Made by a program: the position numbers and the translations under genes. Below, piece by piece: positions 29,686 through 37,432 of a stretch of 64,000 nt of DNA. Below the pieces are notes generated by a model. It had not been told where the DNA came from. It saw nothing but the letters and a program-made list of their open reading frames with translations, and searched no databases. Each line of letters opens with the position of its first letter. The stretch's first letter is position 1. Where the stretch lies: the NCBI GenBank assembly GCA_049487715.1, contig CP150555.1:372001-436000 (forward strand). Direction: 5' to 3'. The DNA is from Pycnococcus provasolii. Lineage: Eukaryota > Chlorophyta > Pseudoscourfieldiophyceae > Pseudoscourfieldiales.

Positions 29686-30387
29686 TTAGAGGTTGGACTC
29701 CTTCGCGAGCTGCTTGAGGATGGCAACGCGCTGCTTCACCCACTGCTTCAGGTCGGGTTTCATGCTTCCGTCTCCCATCTTGCTCAGGCGAGCAAGCTGA
29801 TTCGAGACTTCGGAGTCGCTCGCCTTGCTCATTTTCTCGACGTACTCCTTCTCCTTGTCCGTGCACCCGTCGTGGGTTTTGACGTTGCACAGCGAGGCTC
29901 CGGACACCTCGACAACGTAGTCCTCCATGCGTCCTTCGTCGCCGAGTTCGTCGCACATGGCCATGCCTTCGTGCTTTTTAGGATACGGCGCACCTCCGTA
30001 CCCCGTTTCCTTGTTGTAGTACCGGATGGTGGGCCAGCCACCCGCTCCTGGGTTCTGCGGCGTACCGTGCGACTCCGTCACGCGGTTTTCGCTGAGGATG
30101 ACATCCCCAAACTCCACCGACGGGTTGTGCGCATACTTCTTCGTAATTGCATTCCACGCCGGCGCCTGCTTGCGTCATCAGCCTCAGCCTGCCGAGGCGA
30201 TGTAGCGCACCATGAGCGTTTTGCCCGCGTCGACGACGCGTGAGACTTCCGCATCCATGGTGGAGGTTGAGAGGGGGAGCACGTAGTCACCGACGCCAGG
30301 GTTGGGGATGGACGCCATGACTGATGACGACGTCATGACGCTCATGAGAACGAAGGGCGACAGACCCAGCACGAAACGAGGCAGCAT
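29686..30387 (-). CDS. Thioredoxin-fold ER protein with three in-frame TGA codons (candidate multi-selenocysteine protein)
   Basis: From the ATG at 30387 the frame reads a signal peptide (MLPRFVLGLSPFVLMSVMTS), a mature N-terminus, and the strand GKTLMVRYIASAG. It then meets TGA, GGC, TGA, TGA (30186-30175) and continues without other interruption RKQAPAWNAITKKYAHNPSV, EFGDVILSENRV, GGWPTIRYYNKET ... LAKESNL to a TAA at 29686. With TGA as selenocysteine (U) the product is 233 residues with the motif GUGUURKQAPAW. This aligns position by position with WCGHCKKLAPAW of protein disulfide isomerases, with U at both active-site Cys positions and at the His position. GGWPTI is the PDI-type cis-Pro region. 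Sec decoding needs a 3'-UTR SECIS element; I do not see a clear one. A pseudogene is the alternative. Confidence 0.7.
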
Positions 30388-30969
30388 GGTGGCGCAGGAA
30401 GCACCAACGCTACTACCTGCTCTGCGCGAGCGAGAATGACAAGGCACTGGCGCACCGAGAGAGAGGAGAGGGGCAGGCCGCGAGGACAACAGGGGGAGGT
30501 TGGTAGGGGACACCGGGGACCCGACCGTTGCAACACATGGGGTTTAGTGGCATTTTTTCACATCCTGTACAGATCTGCGCTGCGTCATCAAGTCAAAGAA
30601 TCCTCATTTGTCCTTTTGTTAACAGGGTGGCGCCGTTAGACTACTTACTGTGCCGGCAGCCTGCCAGAGCTGAGAGATGAGTGGGGATCAGAAGTGGGGA
30701 TCCGCCTGTTGGCCCTACGATAATGAACTTAAAAAAACAGCGGCCGCGAACTTGCAAGCTCTAGCTTGACCACCTTCATGAGCGTGATGCAACACCGGCC
30801 GCGAACTTGCATTCTTGCAATTTGCGATTGTCTTGCAAGCTCTTGCGAGTGACCGGACGGTGACGGGGAATCCACCGGATGATCGGGGATGCAAAGGGGG
30901 ACTTTTCGCGCCACGCGCCCCATCAAACCGTGACAGATTCGTTCCTCTTTTTTTTTTCATTTAACTTGA
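30388..30969. other. Divergent promoter region
   Basis: 582 bp between the thioredoxin-fold gene (-) and BTB gene (+), no gene seen. It carries short direct repeats: GGCCGCGAACTTGCA twice (30741-30755 and 30797-30811) and CTTGCAAGCTCT twice (30750 and 30833 regions), which could be paired protein-binding sites. Confidence 0.5.
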
Positions 30970-32487
30970 ATGCCCGCTCCTCCAAGTCCTCCGGAGGGCG
31001 ACGACTCCGTCCTCGTCGTCTCCGCACTCAACGCGAAGCAGGTCTCCGAGCGCAAACTCATGGAGGCGCACGAGCGCGGTGATGTGGTTGACGTCGAAGG
31101 CACGAGAAGGCATTTCGATATATTGGCGAAACATACGCGCAAGATGCTCGAAACGGGGGCGCTCGCAGACGTGACGGTGACCCTGCAGCGCAAGACGTGG
31201 AAGTTGCACCGCATGCAGCTTGCCGTGGGATGCACGTTCTTTGCAGATCGACTCAACGCGAAAGGAGCCAGTGCCAGTGCCAGTGCCGATCGCGTGGAAC
31301 TCGACAAGGACTGCGTGCCTGGCGGAAAGAGTGCGTTCGACGCTTGCGTCAAGCACATGTACATGCACGAAGCTGTGGAGAAAACGATCAAGGCGGATGA
31401 ACTGCCAGCCCTTGCAGCTGCGGCTTCGGTGCTCGGTGTGGACGAAGGAGCGCTCGAGGCGCAGGTGCTGAGCGAGCTGAAGGAGAGGCTCAAGAGCGCT
31501 AGCTGGAAGGACACCGCGCTCGTGCTTGCATCGGCTTCGGAGACGCGCGTGAGGGAGCTTGCGCCTGCATGCGCATCAGTCGCCAGCGGTCGCATCGTAT
31601 CGCTTGTGATGGACGGGTCGAGTGCGTCGGAGAAGGTCGACGGCGTTGACTTGCCAAGCGTGCTCGTGCAGATGGGAGACGCCGCGCACGAGTTGCTTGA
31701 CAAGCCGAAGTGGAACAACAAGCCTTCTCGCAGGTCCTGGTGGGCGCTTACTATTCTCACGTACTCCAGCAGCGATAAGCTCGTGGCTTGGGCGACCAGT
31801 GGCAGGCTCGAGGCCATTTCCAAGATGATTTGCGTGAAAGACGCGAAAGCCTCGCTGTGGGAGTGCATCGCACGGGTTTTCGACTGCGCTTCGGATGACG
31901 CAAAGCAGGCGGCGTTCCACAACAAGAAAGGGAAGAAGAGGAAGCTGGACGACTACAAGTGGGATGGCGCGTTGCAGAGCCTCATTGATCTTGGCGCAGA
32001 ATCAATCTTGCTGAAGTGCGAGCCATCGGCGGACAGCATTCCGGTGGAGGCTGTGCTCGCGATGGAAAGGAAAGCTCGCGCCAAATTGGAAAGTCGTCTG
32101 AGTGGGGTCGAGACTCGCCTCGCAACTTCACAGGGGGAAGTCAGCAAACTGAAGGTTGATTTGAGTTCGAAATCGCACGGCAGATTAATCGCCGAGTTAA
32201 AACTCGATCGCGCCGAGTCAAAAGTCGAGAGCCTCACGACGACAACTATAAATGCAATCCTCCCGAAGCCTGCGTCCCGAAGACTGCCGATATCTTGGTA
32301 CCAGCAATGCAAATCAGGGCTTCCTTGGAAATTCAATGTGCAAGAGCATGCTGATAATCATGTCGGGTTGTACGTCAAGCCGTTGATTCAATCGTCGGGT
32401 TCTGAAAATGTTGTTGTCAAGGCTAGAGTCTCTGTTTCTTCACCTATGGCATGCAATGGCACATCGGCACAGAGTATTTACGTATGA
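30970..32487 (+). CDS. BTB/POZ protein with coiled coil and truncated MATH-like end
   Basis: 505 residues. The BTB fold spans about residues 50-165: MLETGALADVTVTLQRKTWK, LHRMQLAVGCTFFADRLNAK, FDACVKHMYMHEAVEKTIKA. A BACK-like helical region follows (SWKDTALVLASASETRVREL), then a basic patch (NKKGKKRKLDDYK) and a coiled coil (ERKARAKLESRLSGVETRLA). BTB proteins usually recruit substrates to CUL3 ubiquitin ligases. The last ~70 residues begin a MATH/TRAF-like beta-sandwich (LPWKFNVQEHADNHVGLYVK) that is cut short by a TGA at 32485. The missing strands are found in another frame immediately downstream (next entry). Confidence 0.8.
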   Translation: MPAPPSPPEGDDSVLVVSALNAKQVSERKLMEAHERGDVVDVEGTRRHFDILAKHTRKMLETGALADVTVTLQRKTWKLHRMQLAVGCTFFADRLNAKGASASASADRVELDKDCVPGGKSAFDACVKHMYMHEAVEKTIKADELPALAAAASVLGVDEGALEAQVLSELKERLKSASWKDTALVLASASETRVRELAPACASVASGRIVSLVMDGSSASEKVDGVDLPSVLVQMGDAAHELLDKPKWNNKPSRRSWWALTILTYSSSDKLVAWATSGRLEAISKMICVKDAKASLWECIARVFDCASDDAKQAAFHNKKGKKRKLDDYKWDGALQSLIDLGAESILLKCEPSADSIPVEAVLAMERKARAKLESRLSGVETRLATSQGEVSKLKVDLSSKSHGRLIAELKLDRAESKVESLTTTTINAILPKPASRRLPISWYQQCKSGLPWKFNVQEHADNHVGLYVKPLIQSSGSENVVVKARVSVSSPMACNGTSAQSIYV

Positions 32488-32653
32488 GTGGAAACTCACC
32501 AAAAATTCGGAAGCTCAAGGGCGAGGTTTCCTAAATTCTTCCCTAAAAACGTCTTGTCTGATGCGCGCTGTGCCACAAATTTCTTCAGAGCAACCATTGA
32601 GGTGCTTCTTGATTAAGATTACAGTAATTGATTACGGAAGTTCAATTAAGTGA
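32465..32653 (+). other. Frameshifted C-terminal MATH-like segment of the BTB gene
   Basis: A one-base shift near 32468 continues the BTB protein as VFTYEWKLTKNSEAQGRGFL, NSSLKTSCLMRAVPQISSEQ, CFLIKITVIDYG, ending at a TAA at 32651-32653. The content (E/KWKLxK, GRGFLN, final beta-strand) fits the end of a MATH domain. I found no good intron that restores the frame, so an indel, assembly error or programmed shift is likely. Confidence 0.55.
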
Positions 32654-32681
32654 TTAATGTTACATTCCATGGACCCAAAAT

Positions 32682-33101
32682 TCACGTGGACGTCGTATCG
32701 GCCAGCGGATTCGAAACGTACGAGCTCCGCGTTCGCCCATCTCGAGAAGAACCACTGGTCAAACTCGTCGTGGCAGGAGCGGCGGTCGTTGTAGACGACG
32801 GCGCGAAGAAGTTAGAAAGCTCTACCAAAGAGTTGTGACGATCGCGGTCAACGAGCGGGCTCAAACCTCCGGCAAGCGTCATAGCTGGGCCACGCATCGG
32901 ATTGAAGCTTCCGAGGTCAAAGTCAGCAGACGTCATCGTCGTCGTATCGCCATAGAAGAGTGCTTCATTAGCAAGATCCCCTTCCTCCTGCTCTCCGCGA
33001 CCATCCAATCGTTGTGACGAGCTTGCTCGCAACACGCACATAAGAGAAATGGCGATGCCAACCACGAGCGCGCATGGAAGGAGCAGTCTTGTTCTGTTCA
33101 T
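32682..33101 (-). CDS. Small single-pass membrane protein, unknown function
   Basis: 139 residues from the ATG at 33101 (MNRTRLLLPCALVVGIAISL). The N-terminal hydrophobic helix, preceded by Arg, makes a type II anchor or signal peptide. The rest is Ser/Thr/Gly-rich with no recognised domain: DLGSFNPMRGPAMTLAGGLS, then NSLVELSNFFAPSSTTTAAP. The tail is Thr/Ser-rich and might be O-glycosylated. It is convergent with the BTB gene, 28 bp past the frameshifted BTB end. I recognise no family. Confidence 0.45.
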   Translation of the reverse strand: MNRTRLLLPCALVVGIAISLMCVLRASSSQRLDGRGEQEEGDLANEALFYGDTTTMTSADFDLGSFNPMRGPAMTLAGGLSPLVDRDRHNSLVELSNFFAPSSTTTAAPATTSLTSGSSRDGRTRSSYVSNPLADTTST

Positions 33102-33529
33102 GAGCAATATGCCAATTGCTTTTTTTAAGATATGATAAGTGATGCGCGTGTGCGTGCGCATATTCAGAATGCACCGGACATCTCTCAAGGGCCTCATCAC
33201 CATATTCCCTAACTCAATAAGAGAGACGAATAATTAATTGGGCATCGTGTTTGTTTTGTTTTTGTTTTTATTGTACTTCAAGTGTTACAGGAGGAGCTTT
33301 TACAAATTTTTTATTCATTTTTTGGTGTACATATATAGTTCTTGTTGTACACAGAAAAGCAAAATTCCTCGAGAAGGATAAACACAAGTACGCAAGTAGA
33401 CCCCAAACCACCGAAAAGCATCACCACAGCCACTTTCGCTCCGCCACCACCATTTGTTTTTCTTTCGTTTTGTTGGATTCAAAAAGATAGCGCGGGTATG
33501 GTGAGCTAGTGTTGAGCAAGTGTGTGCCT

Positions 33530-33844
33530 TTAGGCGGCGAGGGCCTCCAGCGCCTTGCGCTCCTTCTTCGAGAGCTTGTTCTGCGTGAGGCCCTTGGCCG
33601 CCATGTCACGGCGTCTCGCCTCCTCGCGCTTCGCCTCCTTGGCAGCGCGACGCTCAGCCTTGCGAGCCTGCTTCGCGCGCTCGGTGTTGACGAGCTCCTC
33701 GATCTTGGAGTTCACCGTGACGGCGCGGAAGGCGTCAAATCCTGGTCCGTTTTTCAGCTCCGCCATCTGCGTGGGTGTCAGTTCGGAGAACTTGGCCACC
33801 TCAAAGTTGGTGTTGTTGTTGGCGGAGAAGGCGTCGACACTCAT
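33530..33844 (-). CDS. Small highly charged helical protein (paralogue A)
   Basis: 104 residues from the ATG at 33844 (MSVDAFSANNNTNFEVAKFS). After a short variable N-terminus, ELTPTQMAELKNGPGFDAFR leads to a long charged helix (KQARKAERRAAKEAKREEAR) and a C-terminal LTQNKLSKKERKALEALAA. About 85 residues match the plus-strand gene at 35223 with only a few substitutions, so the two are recent inverted duplicates. No known domain; a nucleic-acid-, ribosome- or chaperone-associated role is only a guess. Confidence 0.7.
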   Translation of the reverse strand: MSVDAFSANNNTNFEVAKFSELTPTQMAELKNGPGFDAFRAVTVNSKIEELVNTERAKQARKAERRAAKEAKREEARRRDMAAKGLTQNKLSKKERKALEALAA

Positions 33845-35222
33845 CTGTTGTTGATAATATAGTGTGATTGCATTGTGAGAAGATAAGATGAAGAGAATAT
33901 AGTCTGCCAGGGTTTGATTTTGATTTTGTTTTGATTTGTTTGCAAAAAAAGGCGGGGAGCAGTGCAAGAAGCAAAGAAACACGAACGAACAGGCAAGACA
34001 AGCTTAAGGGTTAAGACAAGCTTAAGGACATACCTGGCTAGATTGAAAGGTTAAGGTAAAAGGTTGGAAAGGGAAGTAGGTAAGGTAAACTTGATTGCAG
34101 AGCAAAGAATGAAGCTTAGAAGGCTGGAGATGCCGGGAGCGAGGCCGAGGAGGGGCGAGGCCGAGGCCGAGGAGGAGGAGGAGGAGGAGAGGCGAAGAGG
34201 CACACTCGTGTGAGGCTGACAGCGCGAAGCATGGCCTGTGGTAACGGGTATCCACCTTCTTGATCTGGATTCCGCACTTTGGTTTGCTTTTTCCACAAAT
34301 GACTCACTCCAAAGGTTTCTTTTGTTGAGGTTTTTCCTGGCATTTTGCGAATAAATTGCCTCGGCAACTTGCAAGTTTTCCTGTGTTCCATGGGTGGGTT
34401 TTGTTGGCGATGCATCCACATTCCATGGCATTTTTTGCATGCATGCTATTCCGTAGCCTATTTTGCATGCTTGCCATGGCCATTTTGGTCCTCTGTCAGT
34501 CTTTGACTCTTTGTACGCATTTTCCGTGGAATTTCTCCAAAACGCGTCAACCTCCGAAAAAAGGGGGCAATCTTCGCGATAATGCCTACGTGGAATCGCT
34601 GAATATCTCATCGTCAGCGAGAAAACCGAAGAGAAGGGTCCACGTGACAGGTATCCATGTCATCCGCAGTGACAGGTCAGACGCGACGCGCTCCTTCCAG
34701 ACATCTCTTTCTGTCTTTCCCCTCGTTCTCTCCACACAGTTACTTTATGTGATGGAAGAAGGATAAGAACGGATCCATACCGGTCGGTAAAGTAGAAAGG
34801 AAGAGCGGTGCGCGTCGTCGCCACTCGCCCGCCCCCAAGGAGTTGTCCTATGATTTATGATCCAAGTTTTTCGCATACATGGTTGTGTGACTCCATCCAT
34901 AAACTACGATAGTTAAGGTCAGGCGGGTGAGACGAGGGGCCTCGTCGTGCTTCTCTTACAGTAAACTATACAGTAGTCTCTTGAGTGGTAAGAAGGGTTC
35001 AGAAGGTCGTTTCCAGTCGTTAACAGATACAGTAGATTCCGAGAGAGAAAAGAAAAACTCTGACGTGTCGTTGTCCGTGTAAAAAGAACCTCCACTGCCT
35101 CTCCTCCCTCCTCCTCCTCCTCCTCTCCCCATCACCACGCGCTCCATCCCATCCTTTCCTTCATTCTTACCCCTTCATCACAACAGACTTCACAGACCCT
35201 CTTTGACATACCAACACACACC
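33845..35222. other. 1.4-kb spacer between inverted paralogues
   Basis: No gene I can support. It contains a tandem GACAAGCTTAAGG pair (about 33998-34027), a GAGGCCGAG/GAGGAGG tract (34140-34190), TGCATGC palindromes near 34437 and 34467, and several TACAGTA motifs (34957-34976, 35027-35035). Reverse-strand ORFs here are compositionally non-coding. Confidence 0.5.
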
Positions 35223-35522
35223 ATGGAGACTCTGAAAGATACCAAGTTCACCGTCGGCAAGTTCTCCGACCTCACACCCACGCAGATGGCGGAGCTGAAA
35301 GACGGACCAGGATTTGACGCCTTCCGTGCCGTGGCGGTGAACTCCAAGATCGAGGAGCTCGTCAACGCCGAGCGCGAGAAGCAGGCTCGCAAGGCTGAGC
35401 GTCGCGCTGCCAAGGAGGCGAAGCGCGAGGAGGCGAGACGCCGCGACGCGGCGGCCAAGGGCCTCACGCAGAACAAGCTCTCGAAGAAGGAGCGCAAGGC
35501 GCTCGAGGCGCTCGAGGCTTGA
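35223..35522 (+). CDS. Small highly charged helical protein (paralogue B)
   Basis: 99 residues, ATG in ACCATGG context. METLKDTKFTVGKFSDLTPT, then GPGFDAFRAVAVNSKIEELV and the same Lys/Arg/Glu/Ala-rich helix as paralogue A, ending SKKERKALEALEA. Head-to-head with paralogue A about 1.38 kb away. The nucleotide identity over the shared ~250 nt is high, including synonymous sites, pointing to recent duplication or gene conversion. Family not recognised. Confidence 0.75.
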   Translation: METLKDTKFTVGKFSDLTPTQMAELKDGPGFDAFRAVAVNSKIEELVNAEREKQARKAERRAAKEAKREEARRRDAAAKGLTQNKLSKKERKALEALEA

Positions 35523-35730
35523 GAGTGTGCTTTAGAAAAAACTTATTACTTTACGTTTGCAGTAAAACTTATACAACAAATACATAAATACTAAATCTTT
35601 TCATTATTGTCACTCTTCTATTATTACACGTTGTTGTTGTTGAGACACAACAAGAAGTGAAAAAAAAACCGAAACATCAAAAGTAGAGAAAAAGGAAAAG
35701 CGGGTTTTGCTTGCGTGCGTGTTGTCCTCT

Positions 35731-36290
35731 TCACAGCCCAAGCGCCTCTGGCGGAGGTGGCTGCATCGACGCCCCACGCCCGTCGAGCGCAGACACCACA
35801 GCCAAGTAACCAAGGCCCATGGCCAGGCTGAGAACACCCGTAATGATAGCCGTTAGCTGACCGTCGCGAAGCTCGCCGCCATCCGCCAAGCGCTCCACCT
35901 CCGTGAAGTCGTATTCGTTCGGTGCTCTGTGTTGCGTTTGTGATTGTGCTCGCAGTTAGTTACTGGTTGGTGTGAGTTGGGTGGGTGGGTGGATAATATG
36001 CGGGGCATAAATATAAAAAGAAACAGAATGCGGGAACAAACGAAATGAAAAAAATAAGCAGAATGAGGAACGCACCTCTCGGCCTTGATGAGCTCGCTGT
36101 CGACGACGTCAAACGACGAAGACGAAGACGAAGTCGTCGTCGTCGTTGTCGCCTTGGAGTCGCCGTCGTCTGCAGCGCGAACGAGCGAAAGCCGTCTGCT
36201 TTGCGGTGCTCGCTTTCCAAGCACTCGAACGCGAGCACCGTGCACTCCCCCGAACTTTCGCGTGGCGGTTGTCGTCGTCGTCGTCGCCAT
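35731..36290 (-). CDS. Plastid-targeted small one-helix membrane protein, two exons
   Basis: Exon 1 (36290-36076) encodes a Thr/Arg-rich transit peptide (MATTTTTTATRKFGGVHGAR) and FDVVDSELIKAER. Intron 36075-35927 (149 nt) begins GTGCGT and ends ACACAG. Exon 2 (35926-35731) continues APNEYDFTEVERLADGGELR, DGQLTAIITGVLSLAMGLGY, LAVVSALDGRGASM and a TGA. The phase is exact across the junction. The protein has ~136 residues with one transmembrane helix (LTAIITGVLSLAMGLGYLAV) and a Pro-rich tail. The transit peptide suggests a thylakoid or envelope protein. I do not recognise the family. Confidence 0.7.
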
Positions 36291-36395
36291 GGCGATGTCG
36301 AAAGATGAAAAGAGGAGAAACGAGTGGCGGAGAGGAGGAGTACGAGCATGCATAGCGTAGCCAGTTTTGCTTGTAGGGTAAGTATTGTGAACAGG

Positions 36396-36541
36396 GGATA
36401 CCGGTTCAAAATCTCCTGTATGATATCCGTAAACCTGGGTTCGAATCCCAGTGAGACCTTCTTGGCTTCTTCTATGAAAAAGTTTCCTTTTTTCGAAGGG
36501 TCTCATCGTACAGTGGTTAGTACAGTAAGTTTTGTACCCCC
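36396..36541 (+). tRNA. Permuted tRNA gene: 3' half precedes 5' half (isotype unresolved, Gln-like)
   Basis: The 3' part ends with T-stem CTGGG, loop TTCGAAT, CCCAG (36435-36451), acceptor strand TGAGACC (36452-36458) and discriminator T (36459). After a 39-nt spacer the 5' part begins with GGTCTCA (36499-36505), a perfect 7-bp complement of TGAGACC. A canonical D arm follows: GTAC, AGTGGTTA, GTAC (36508-36523). Order on DNA is therefore 3' half - spacer - 5' half, as in permuted tRNAs known from red algae and prasinophytes. U73 and the D-loop resemble tRNA-Gln, and TTG sits at the anticodon position (36532-36534). The anticodon-stem 3' strand is not clear; CTTAC at 36573-36577 could pair with GTAAG. 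The leader GGGGATAC and trailer GTACCCC can pair. Confidence 0.65.
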
Positions 36542-36925
36542 AAAACAACCCAAAACCCAAAAAAAACAATCTCTTACACACCAATAAAAAAAAAGCACCG
36601 TAAGTTTTCATTTTCCCAGCATTCCAGCAACAAAAAAACACACCATCTTACAAAAACTAAACAACCAGGGACTTTGAAATCCACACGAAATACCGTGACT
36701 TTTTTTTTTGCTTGTGAACGCCCACAAGACGTGACTTTCTTCACGACGTCTATTCACGTTCTCACCCTTAACAAGGTCCTCTGTACACTTCATTCTACTT
36801 TCAACGACCTCGGAGAGGACGCGAGGTGTGTGACGATGTAAGTTGTTTTTTAATTATCGGAGTGATACTCCATGTAACGTTACACCTATTACTACGGTCT
36901 TCATTGTTTGATCTTTCATGTATGA

Positions 36926-37432
36926 TTATTCTTGCTCATGTGAACTCGCCTCTCCTGCTGCAAGTGCAAGTGGCGGCGGCTCAGGATGAACCAGTTCCGC
37001 ATTCTCCTCCTCCTCCTCCTCCCCTGCTGCTGCAAGTGGCGGCGGCTCAGGATGAACAAGTTCCGCATTCTCCTCCTCCTCCTCCTCCTCCTCCTTTGCT
37101 GCTGCAAGTGGCGGCGGCTCAGGATGAACCAGTTCCCCATTCTCCTCCTCCTCCTCCTCCTCCTCCTCCTTTGCTGCTGCTGCAAGTGGCGGCGGCTCAG
37201 GATGAACCAGTTTCGCATTCTCCTCCTTCTCCTCCTCATTCGGCAGAAGAATCTCTCGAATGCCACCTGGTGGGAATGCTTCTCTTTCTCCCATCTCCCC
37301 CTCCTCCTCCTCCTCCTCCTCCATCACCATCCCTGGAATAAACTCACGTTCATTCAGCCTTGCGCTAGATCTCGAATTCGGCCTACTGCTGCTCAGCCTC
37401 TCCTCCTCATGCACCGTCTCACCAGCTTCCAT
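36926..37432 (-). other. Alternate-frame acidic extension of the polycystin C-terminus
   Basis: The giant polycystin ORF stops at 37393 after an unlikely poly-Arg end. The overlapping frame is acidic like the preceding tail and continues for 168 residues from an internal ATG (MEAGETVHEEERLSSSRPNS) to a TAA at 36926. It carries four repeats of ELVHPEPPPLAAA plus a Glu run. A small indel in the GAG-repeat tract near 37440-37490 would put this on the channel protein. It may be the true or ancestral C-terminus. Confidence 0.5.
36955..37240 (-). repeat. Four tandem 63-72 bp repeats
   Basis: The core GCAAGTGGCGGCGGCTCAGG followed by ATGAACCAGTT and CATTCTCCTCC recurs four times, with CTC-run length changing by multiples of 3, so a reading frame (ELVHPEPPPLAAA-E-run) is preserved on the minus strand. 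Confidence 0.85.

Noticed and set aside
34051-34611. Minus-strand 186-codon frame in the paralogue spacer
   Set aside because: Mixed composition with poly-Ser from a GAG tract, no ATG-proximal features and no domain.
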